Source: Sulfurimonas sp.
GTDB lineage: Bacteria > Campylobacterota > Campylobacteria > Campylobacterales > Sulfurimonadaceae
Assembly: GCA_012963655.1 (NCBI GenBank)
Contig: DTVI01000244.1
Location: forward strand, 1-6,315
Direction: 5' to 3'
DNA: 6,315 nt
Shown: positions 1 to 4,889 of the stretch, in pieces
Layout of the letters: each line of letters opens with the position of its first letter
How positions within the stretch are numbered: the stretch's first letter is position 1
The notes under the pieces: generated by a model
Seen by the model: the letters and a program-made list of their open reading frames with translations, nothing else
The model's database searches: none
Told to the model about the DNA's origin: nothing
Translations under genes and position numbers: made by a program

Positions 1-5
1 CGATG

Positions 6-1022
6 CTAATGCTTAAGAGGGTTTCCATTAGGCATAACCTTACCGCCAAAGCTTACAATGATTTCTGTAATCTCAGCGTCTAGTTTGTCAATGATGTCTA
101 GTTTTTTAGGATCTGTCATACCAAGAGCACCTGACCAAGCACGAAGAGATGGCATACCAATAACAATTTTATTTTCACCTTCTCTTAAATATACATACAT
201 AGAACAAGGTGCAAAGATACCTGCCATTGGCACGCCTTTTACCCCATCAAATACATTATATGAAAACTCGATATGGCATAGGTCATATGCCCAAAAAGTC
301 ACATAATCTGGCATAACATCTTCATCTGTGTTAAAGCTATCTTTTACATTATAAAAACCTGCAATAATATAACCCTTAGTCTCAAAGGTAGATTCAAACT
401 TTTCTTGAAATTCATCCATGAAGTCATCTATGTCTTCTGGTTCATCAAAGCTAATTTCAAAGTTAAGCATTGTATCTTCAGCACGACCAGCTAAAGGTAG
501 GATTGATTTCTTTCCACCCAGCTTTTTATCTATGGCTGCGTCTAGAGGTTTAAACATTGCAATGTATGGCTCTCTTACACGTGGGTCTGTAATTTCAAGT
601 ATATCAAGGGCTGCTTCTGGTGTGATGTGTGCAATTGTTGTTGGAGAATCCGCTGTCTTTCTAAAGGTAAGTAGGTTAAATGGGTTAAAGCCACCTAAAC
701 GAGGGTCTATGTTTAAAAGTGGTCTAATATCTTTATCATTAACTAAAGAGTCAAAGGCAATGTTATCTAGCCATGTTTCTCCAAATTTCTGAGCATATAC
801 AGTTTGAACATTATGATGAGGATCATTTAGAAAAAAACCTAGTTCCTTTATGTCTTTTTTTACAAAGTTAAAAAACTCTTTATCATTGTTTTTCTCATGT
901 GTCCAAACAACTGCTAGGTTTTTATTGTTAGTTGGTGTAAATTTTACATCTTCTGCTTGGGGAGCAGCGTGGGCACTTAAACTTAGTAGTGCAGGGATGA
1001 TCAGTGTAGATAGTAATTTCAT
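6..1022 (-). CDS. Secreted protein with two DUF302-like halves (paralogue of the upstream lipoprotein)
   Basis: The 338-residue protein is complete. Residues 1-19 form a Sec signal peptide (positive start, hydrophobic core, cleavage probably after Ala-His-Ala), so the mature protein is probably periplasmic. It looks duplicated: residues about 95-130 (DPRLGGFNPFNLLTF) and 249-300 (AGIFAPCSMYVYL, then IVIGMP) both resemble the end of a DUF302 domain, with a glycine-hydrophobic-Pro turn, a beta strand and a charged turn. Only the second half keeps the Pro-Cys. The mature protein has just two cysteines, Cys249 and Cys273, both matched in the neighbouring 333-residue lipoprotein, which is clearly its paralogue. 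An acidic stretch lies at about 192-212. The start is supported by AAAGG at 1029-1033. The function is unknown; I infer an envelope role connected to sulfur metabolism only from the sox neighbours. The DUF302 assignment is from motif resemblance and is moderate; the gene call is firm. Confidence 0.85.
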   Translation of the reverse strand: MKLLSTLIIPALLSLSAHAAPQAEDVKFTPTNNKNLAVVWTHEKNNDKEFFNFVKKDIKELGFFLNDPHHNVQTVYAQKFGETWLDNIAFDSLVNDKDIRPLLNIDPRLGGFNPFNLLTFRKTADSPTTIAHITPEAALDILEITDPRVREPYIAMFKPLDAAIDKKLGGKKSILPLAGRAEDTMLNFEISFDEPEDIDDFMDEFQEKFESTFETKGYIIAGFYNVKDSFNTDEDVMPDYVTFWAYDLCHIEFSYNVFDGVKGVPMAGIFAPCSMYVYLREGENKIVIGMPSLRAWSGALGMTDPKKLDIIDKLDAEITEIIVSFGGKVMPNGNPLKH

Positions 1023-1042
1023 TCATTGCCTTTATCAATTTG

Positions 1043-1058
1043 TTTCCATATATGGAAA
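1043..1058. promoter_or_regulatory. Perfect 16-bp palindrome, possible operator
   Basis: TTTCCATATATGGAAA is fully self-complementary and ends 21 bp before the start codon of the 338-residue gene. It lies just downstream of a TATACT candidate -10 box, where a repressor could block transcription. The symmetry is directly visible; the regulator and function are inferred. Confidence 0.45.
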
Positions 1059-1073
1059 ATTTATTAGTAGATA

Positions 1074-1079
1074 AGTATA
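1074..1079 (-). promoter_or_regulatory. Candidate -10 box for the 338-residue gene
   Basis: On the minus strand the hexamer reads TATACT (5 of 6 to TATAAT) and is preceded by an A/T-rich tract with runs of A and T. No clear -35 box is seen, which is common for Campylobacterota sigma-70 promoters. A start about 7 bases further on would give a leader of roughly 45 nt containing the palindrome. Confidence 0.4.
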
Positions 1080-1130
1080 GCTTTTTTTGTAAAATTTAAA
1101 ATGAATTTTGGAGGTTAAGAGAAAGGAGAA

Positions 1131-1152
1131 TGCCACTTGTTACCAAGTGGCA
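1131..1152 (-). terminator. Stem-loop after the DUF302-like lipoprotein gene
   Basis: A perfect 9-bp inverted repeat, TGCCACTTG / CAAGTGGCA, encloses a 4-base loop and begins 13 bases after the stop of the 333-residue gene. On the minus strand it is followed by a T-rich but interrupted tract (TTCTCCTTTCTCTT). The stem is convincing; the imperfect T tract means termination may be partial, letting some transcripts continue into the next paralogue. Confidence 0.6.
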
Positions 1153-1165
1153 GTATAAAGTTGTA

Positions 1166-2167
1166 CTATTCGATAATTTCGTTTACAATACTTTCAATAA
1201 GCTTTTGAGCTTCGAAAAGTGTACCAAAAGTTTTTTTATCAGTAGGGTCTAAGTCAGTTGCAGTAATCCAGTTTTCAATAGCAGGGAATCCCATGTGAAC
1301 TGTTTTTTCACCTTTTTTCATGTAGATGTAATATGTACATGGAGCAAAAGCACCTACTTCTGGATGGTTTTGGTGAATTGGAAAGATAACGTCTAGTTTA
1401 CAGATTGAGTAAGTATCGTACTGCTCAAAAGCATCATATCCAGCATCACCAAACTCAGATGCAAAGTCAACAAAACCTGGGAATAAGAAACCAATTGGCT
1501 CTAACTCGCCTTCAAATTCTGCTTCAAAATCATCTTTTTGTTCAGCTCTTTCATCTTCATTTGCACCATCAAATACTGTAGTAAATGTTGTTTCATATGA
1601 TACGTCCATCTTTGCTACATTTTTGTAAGATAAGGTTACAAATTCTCCACCTGGAAGAGCAGCTCTAAGAGCTTTTTCTATGAACTTAGCATAATCAATT
1701 AAATCAGGGTTAGTCATTGGTATCTGAGTGATTCTTGACATACCACGTAGAGTAAGAGAAGAAATATTCATTGTTTTACCCTTACTTAAGTCGTCATCTC
1801 TGTTAGAGTATATAGACATACTTAGTGGAGATAAAAGACCAATTTTTGGGTATTTTTTAACCAGTGCTAATGTGTGTGCAGATGAGTGAGTAGTGAAAAG
1901 CTGGTAAGTTTGATAAAATGTTTTTCCAAAACGTGGTTTGAAAGGTGCATTCATATTGTTGTTACCATCAATTGAAAAACCAGTTTTTTCAAATGCTGCT
2001 TCGATAGTCGCTGAAGTGATTTTACCATCTGTGTTAGATGTAGTAAAGATACGGATATCTTGACCATCATCGTCAATTCCAGCCTGTACTTTTGGTGCAG
2101 TTGCTGAACATGCAGTAAGTGCAAGTGCTGCCAAAGCAAGTGCTAAGATTGAAAGAATCTTTTTCAT
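1166..2167 (-). CDS. Lipoprotein with two DUF302-like halves
   Basis: The 333-residue protein is complete. Its N-terminus is a lipoprotein signal with lipobox Leu-Thr-Ala-Cys at 17-20, so Cys20 should be lipidated and the protein anchored in the envelope. Two halves look related: residues about 100-148 (YPKIGLLSPLSMSIY) and 256-304 (PEVGAFAPCTYYIYM, then VHMGFP). Both resemble the C-terminal part of DUF302, but only the second has the Pro-Cys (Cys277). Cys256 and Cys277 are its only cysteines besides Cys20, and both align with the downstream 338-residue paralogue. Residues about 203-222 are strongly acidic. A ribosome site AAGGGA at 2173-2178 lies 5 bases before the ATG, and an extended -10 promoter precedes it. 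DUF302 proteins have no well-defined general function, so none is assigned. The sox and MOSC neighbours suggest a sulfur-related envelope role, which is inference. Confidence 0.87.
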   Translation of the reverse strand: MKKILSILALALAALALTACSATAPKVQAGIDDDGQDIRIFTTSNTDGKITSATIEAAFEKTGFSIDGNNNMNAPFKPRFGKTFYQTYQLFTTHSSAHTLALVKKYPKIGLLSPLSMSIYSNRDDDLSKGKTMNISSLTLRGMSRITQIPMTNPDLIDYAKFIEKALRAALPGGEFVTLSYKNVAKMDVSYETTFTTVFDGANEDERAEQKDDFEAEFEGELEPIGFLFPGFVDFASEFGDAGYDAFEQYDTYSICKLDVIFPIHQNHPEVGAFAPCTYYIYMKKGEKTVHMGFPAIENWITATDLDPTDKKTFGTLFEAQKLIESIVNEIIE

Positions 2168-2197
2168 TTTTGTCCCTTTTTTGTAAAATAATATTGG

Positions 2198-2203
2198 ATT
2201 ATA
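2198..2203 (-). promoter_or_regulatory. Extended -10 promoter of the DUF302-like lipoprotein gene
   Basis: On the minus strand the sequence reads TGATATAAT: a perfect TATAAT box with the TGn extension. There is no recognisable -35 box, which an extended -10 can compensate for. Transcription would start near 2191, giving a leader of about 24 nt with the ribosome site inside it. This implies the lipoprotein gene can be expressed independently of the sox and MOSC genes. Confidence 0.65.
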
Positions 2204-2216
2204 TCAAAATTTTGAT
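2203..2216. promoter_or_regulatory. Perfect 14-bp palindrome abutting the -10 box, possible operator
   Basis: ATCAAAATTTTGAT is fully self-complementary. It touches the TATAAT box and covers the TGn element and part of the spacer, a typical place for a repressor. It differs in sequence from the palindrome before the paralogous gene, so a shared regulator is not evident. AT-rich DNA makes chance palindromes more likely, hence the modest confidence. Confidence 0.4.
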
Positions 2217-2233
2217 TTAGTATAGATGAATTT

Positions 2234-2674
2234 TTATATGCTTACTATATCATTTAGGTGAATATTTCCTGAGGTAACAGTTTTGGCAAATATACCTCTA
2301 TGATCTTTAAGAAGTTTGGGTGCTTTTGGGTCTACTTTAGATAATCCCTTACAAAGTGTGCAGTGTTGTGTTATTTCTAATAAAACACTTCCTACCTGTA
2401 TCTGGTCTCCATTTTCTAGATCATAAGGATTAAAGTCCATTAATATATTTTCACCTAAGGACCCATAAGGCATGTTGATATTATTCTCTTTTGCAATACG
2501 GTAGCTTTCATATGAAGAAAGTAAAATAGATCTTTGTGAGTCTTTTGCATGGAATTTATCGTGTATAACACCATTTTTATCAAGTGAAATATTTGCTTTC
2601 TTGTGAGTGAGAGTAGTGCCATCAGTGTTTTTATTGGAGATAAAAAGTTTTAAAACCTTGCCGACTGTTTTCAT
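2234..2674 (-). CDS. MOSC-domain protein
   Basis: This 146-residue single-domain protein has no signal peptide, so it should be cytoplasmic. MOSC features are visible in order: a beta start (GKVLKLFIS, 5-13), a GVIHDKFHAKDSQRSILL stretch (35-52) corresponding to the family's Gly-Asp-x-His-x-Gly region, Gly-Glu-Asn-Ile at 74-77, a Leu-x-x-Gly-Asp turn and VGSVLLEITQ at about 86-103, and the conserved late cysteine, here Cys105-x-x-Cys108. The family is named for the C-terminal domain of Moco sulfurases and includes the YiiM and YuaD proteins and the mARC enzymes; it is thought to bind Moco or handle activated sulfur. Being next to soxC, whose product needs a molybdenum cofactor, it may serve that cofactor or a sulfur-transfer step, but neither is shown. 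The Shine-Dalgarno is poor (AGAAAG at best), and a long hairpin sits 21 bp before the ATG. Confidence 0.88.
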   Translation of the reverse strand: MKTVGKVLKLFISNKNTDGTTLTHKKANISLDKNGVIHDKFHAKDSQRSILLSSYESYRIAKENNINMPYGSLGENILMDFNPYDLENGDQIQVGSVLLEITQHCTLCKGLSKVDPKAPKLLKDHRGIFAKTVTSGNIHLNDIVSI

Positions 2675-2695
2675 GTTATTTACTTTCTAGACTTC

Positions 2696-2726
2696 TTTTA
2701 TAAATCCTAGATTAGGACTTATAAAA
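2696..2726. repeat. Long inverted repeat in the leader of the MOSC gene
   Basis: Two 14-base arms (TTTTATAAATCCTA and TAGGACTTATAAAA on the plus strand) flank a GAT spacer with a single non-complementary pair. In minus-strand RNA that pair is a G-U wobble, so the whole stem can form and could extend by about 2 more pairs. It is T-rich before and A-rich after the stem, the opposite of an intrinsic terminator. An operator or an RNA structure controlling the weak MOSC ribosome site is more likely. Confidence 0.6.
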
Positions 2727-2735
2727 AAGTTCTTG

Positions 2736-2766
2736 TTAGCAAAAGGCCAAAGAGCCTTTTTACTAA
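2736..2766 (-). terminator. Probable terminator of the sox operon
   Basis: Just after the soxZ stop the minus strand reads AAAAGGC-TCTTTG-GCCTTTT, a 7-bp perfect stem with a 6-base loop. After a small internal mismatch, TTAG/CTAA pairs extend it. The A-rich 5' side and T-rich 3' side fit a Rho-independent terminator, though the T run is only four bases before GCTAAC. It also looks capable of acting on plus-strand transcripts (five Ts). Confidence 0.6.
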
Positions 2767-2773
2767 AAAATAC

Positions 2774-3082
2774 TTACTTTACTTTTCCAGCATCAGTTTT
2801 AGTATTTCCTTTTTTATCTACCCATGTCATTTCAAGCTTATCGCCTTTTTTAACATCACCAGCTTTAAATTGGAATTTAAAGATTGGGTTTTTAGATAAG
2901 AATTGACTTGTTGATGCGTCAAAAATTACCTTACCATTGATTGATGCAGAGATATGAGTAATAAAGTTAGCGTTATTTCTATCGCCTGTTTTCTTTTCTG
3001 CTTGGTTATATGTAGTCATGTCGTGTTTAGCTAATGCTTTAACTTTAACGATATCACCTTTTAATTTTGCTTTGATTTTCAT
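2774..3082 (-). CDS. soxZ: SoxZ, sulfur-carrier scaffold subunit
   Basis: This 102-residue protein has the usual SoxZ length and start (MKIKAKLKGD). It has the family's immunoglobulin-like beta-sandwich character: a central segment HISASINGKVIFDAS (43-57), PIFKFQFKAGDVKKGDKLEM (66-85), and a lysine-rich end. It has no cysteine and no signal peptide of its own. SoxZ is known to be exported in a complex with SoxY, riding on SoxY's Tat signal, and it supports the SoxY swinging arm in the periplasm. It follows soxY by 45 bp with a clear ribosome site (TAAGGAC, around 3088-3094), so the two are surely co-transcribed. A probable terminator follows at once, which makes soxZ the last gene of the sox unit. 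Confidence 0.95.
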   Translation of the reverse strand: MKIKAKLKGDIVKVKALAKHDMTTYNQAEKKTGDRNNANFITHISASINGKVIFDASTSQFLSKNPIFKFQFKAGDVKKGDKLEMTWVDKKGNTKTDAGKVK

Positions 3083-3127
3083 TATCGAGTCCTTATTATA
3101 ATTTTCTAATGTAATAGAGTGAGGGAA

Positions 3128-3580
3128 TTATCCTTCACAACCACCAAGTGCTACTTCAAGAGTCTTTTTACCTACGTAAAATTTCCCATCTTTACCTTCA
3201 ACGATTGCAGTGATAGTACCACTTGCTCCCATTTTCATCTTGATGTCATAATTAAGGATTGAACCTTCGTGCATTTCAAATACAATTACTGCTGCTTCAG
3301 GGTTAGCATCTTGGAAGATTGCTACTGATTTAGCGTCAATATCTGATTTAACATTAACAGGGATTGCTCCACCATTACTTGCAACTTTTGGAGCACCAAC
3401 AGTTACACCAGATTCGATTGGTGTAATGTTACCGTAAAGTGCTTTGATAGCATCATCTACAGTATGAGCAGACCAAGTATCTGGCTTAGTAGCTCTCAAG
3501 TCTGTAGCGTTTAATTGTGGAACAACAACAGCAGATGCTGCAGCTAAAGCTCCGAATCTTAAAAAATTTCTTCTTAACAT
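3128..3580 (-). CDS. soxY: SoxY, cysteine-bearing sulfur carrier (GGCEG tail)
   Basis: This 150-residue protein begins with a short Tat signal (Arg3-Arg4-Asn-Phe-Leu-Arg, then an Ala/Val-rich core), probably cleaved after Leu-Asn-Ala near residue 25. The mature part is a beta-rich SoxY domain (DDAIKALYGN at about 42-51, GAIPVNVKSDIDAKSVAIF at 71-89). It ends with the carrier cysteine Cys148 on a flexible tail. In the Sox pathway this thiol covalently holds the sulfur substrate while SoxXA, SoxB and SoxCD act on it. The usual tail is Gly-Gly-Cys-Gly-Gly; here it reads Gly-Gly-Cys-Glu-Gly (GAA codon), a visible departure. Ribosome site AAAGGA lies at 3587-3592. The gene is separated from soxD by 148 bp with a stem-loop and a possible promoter, so soxYZ may be expressed at a different level from soxCD. 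Confidence 0.95.
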   Translation of the reverse strand: MLRRNFLRFGALAAASAVVVPQLNATDLRATKPDTWSAHTVDDAIKALYGNITPIESGVTVGAPKVASNGGAIPVNVKSDIDAKSVAIFQDANPEAAVIVFEMHEGSILNYDIKMKMGASGTITAIVEGKDGKFYVGKKTLEVALGGCEG

Positions 3581-3604
3581 ATTTTTTCCTTTTAAGTGGT
3601 TTTA

Positions 3605-3627
3605 CTCTTAATAAATCTTATTGAGAG
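3605..3627. repeat. Inverted repeat in the soxY leader
   Basis: Arms CTCTTAATAA and TTATTGAGAG flank a 3-base spacer with nine of ten positions complementary. It lies 25 bp before the soxY start and downstream of the candidate promoter. It could be an operator or a 5' leader hairpin; in minus-strand RNA one C-A mismatch interrupts the stem, which slightly favours a DNA-binding site. Confidence 0.4.
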
Positions 3628-3642
3628 GTGTTCTTTTATATG

Positions 3643-3648
3643 AGTATA
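3643..3648 (-). promoter_or_regulatory. Candidate -10 box for soxYZ
   Basis: The minus strand reads TATACT in a strongly A/T-rich region, after the soxD stem-loop, with no clear -35 box. A start near 3636 would give a leader of about 56 nt holding the inverted repeat and the soxY ribosome site. It rests on one hexamer in AT-rich sequence, so it is tentative. Confidence 0.3.
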
Positions 3649-3685
3649 CTTCTAAATTGTGTAGAAATAGTACATATTTATAAAT

Positions 3686-3720
3686 TGCTCTAAGTATGAA
3701 TTACATTGATACTTAGAGCA
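3686..3720 (-). terminator. Perfect 12-bp stem-loop after soxD
   Basis: Arms TGCTCTAAGTAT and ATACTTAGAGCA are exactly complementary around an 11-base loop, starting 8 bases after the soxD stop. On the minus strand it is followed by ATTTATAAATATG rather than a run of T. It may be a weak terminator, an attenuator, or an RNA-protecting hairpin that sets soxCD and soxYZ messages to different levels. The structure is certain; its class is not. Confidence 0.55.
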
Positions 3721-3728
3721 GATTGTGT

Positions 3729-4889
3729 CTACTTACCTTTAATTAGGTAATCAACAACTGATTTGAATTCTTCTTCGCTTAGAGCTGAACCACCATTAGC
3801 TGGCATTCCACCCTCAGTTCCATTGATACCGTTTTTGTAAACAGCTTCAATTCCCTTAGCTGTGTAACCAGCCCATTCAGATGCACCTGGAGATAGGTAA
3901 CCTGCATGACAAGCTGCACAAGAAGCTTCATAAGCTGCAACAGGATCAAATGGACCCTGATCAGCTGGTAAATCTCTTACAACAGACATTGGAGGATTGA
4001 AGTCTTTGATACCACCGCTTGCACTTACGTAAACTGTCTTAGCTGTATCAGCTTGACAATCTTTCATACAACGAACAGCACCTTGGTTAAGGTTTTGACC
4101 ACCGAAGTTTTTAGCGTTAGCATAGAACTTACGTACATCATCTAATGCACCTGGACCATCAATGTTAGGTACGAAACCTTTTTCATTTGGTAGGCTGATT
4201 TTTAAGAATTTTTCTCTATCAAGAACATACTCATCATCAACTTCAACACCATCAATAAAGATTTCATTAATAGAAAGGATATATGCAGTTAAAGCATAAG
4301 TCTCATCATTTGATAATGATTTAGTGTTATTGTGAGGCATACCTGATTGAATGTACCACCAAAGTGTACTTGTTTGTGGCCAGTAAGAACCAAATGCACG
4401 AGCTGGACCGTCGCCATCTTTGTTTTCACCTGAACGTTGGTTAGTCATAGTAAGTTGTAATTCAACTGCATTACCTTTTGATAATGCTGGGTAACCACCT
4501 GCAGTACCAGAAGCACCTGAACCAAAGTCACCGTGACACATAACACACTGTGCTTCGTATAACTCTTCACCTTCTTCAACAGAACCTGAACCTTCTGGAA
4601 GACCTGTACCATCTGGCATTACGTCTTTATTCCATGCGTCAATTTCATTTTGAGTAGGTTTTTTACCGTAAGAGAAACCGCCCTTATGAGCGTTAGTATT
4701 TAGAGCATATGGACCAGTTTTACCATTTTCAACAGGGTAAATAGTACCACCATCAATAGTTGGTTTTCCATCAAAAGATGTTGAACCTACAGGTGTAGCA
4801 GCTGAATCGCCACCACAACCTATTGCGAATAGTGCTGCTACAGCAAGAACTGAAGCAGAAGCGAATAATTTACGATCTAATTTGAACAT
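3729..4889 (-). CDS. soxD: SoxD, dihaem cytochrome c subunit of sulfane dehydrogenase
   Basis: This 386-residue protein has two c-type haem sites: Cys115-Val-Met-Cys-His119 with likely axial Met184 (GMPHNN), and Cys324-Ala-Ala-Cys-His328 with likely axial Met362 (GMPANGG). The segment leading to the first haem (NEIDAWNKDVMPDGTGLPEG, then GSGSVEEGEELYEAQC) is characteristic of SoxD, as is the Cys274-x-x-x-Cys278 between the domains. SoxD takes electrons from the SoxC molybdenum centre during oxidation of SoxY-bound sulfane sulfur and passes them to the respiratory chain. The N-terminus has a hydrophobic segment ending Ala-Ile-Gly-Cys25, which looks like a lipobox with a non-standard Ala at -3; the protein may be membrane-anchored rather than soluble. 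The ATG lies within the end of soxC, with a 20-base overlap that suggests translational coupling. The ribosome site GGGAAGG precedes it. Confidence 0.95.
   Translation of the reverse strand: MFKLDRKLFASASVLAVAALFAIGCGGDSAATPVGSTSFDGKPTIDGGTIYPVENGKTGPYALNTNAHKGGFSYGKKPTQNEIDAWNKDVMPDGTGLPEGSGSVEEGEELYEAQCVMCHGDFGSGASGTAGGYPALSKGNAVELQLTMTNQRSGENKDGDGPARAFGSYWPQTSTLWWYIQSGMPHNNTKSLSNDETYALTAYILSINEIFIDGVEVDDEYVLDREKFLKISLPNEKGFVPNIDGPGALDDVRKFYANAKNFGGQNLNQGAVRCMKDCQADTAKTVYVSASGGIKDFNPPMSVVRDLPADQGPFDPVAAYEASCAACHAGYLSPGASEWAGYTAKGIEAVYKNGINGTEGGMPANGGSALSEEEFKSVVDYLIKGK

Noticed and set aside
58..1074. Three open frames on the plus strand (58-306, 418-792, 850-1074)
   Set aside because: They lie antisense to the secreted DUF302-like gene, which has a signal peptide, a ribosome site and a clear paralogue. 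Their translations show no recognisable domain.
1130..1252. Possible 40-codon plus-strand gene after AAAGGAG
   Set aside because: The AGGAG is only one base from the ATG, too close to serve, and the frame runs antisense through the terminator and the end of the lipoprotein gene.
1951..2139. Minus-strand open frame inside the lipoprotein gene
   Set aside because: It is an out-of-frame shadow wholly within a well supported coding region, with low-complexity composition.
3083..3127. Possible regulatory element between soxY and soxZ
   Set aside because: The 45-bp spacer shows only the soxZ ribosome site and no stem-loop or promoter worth naming.
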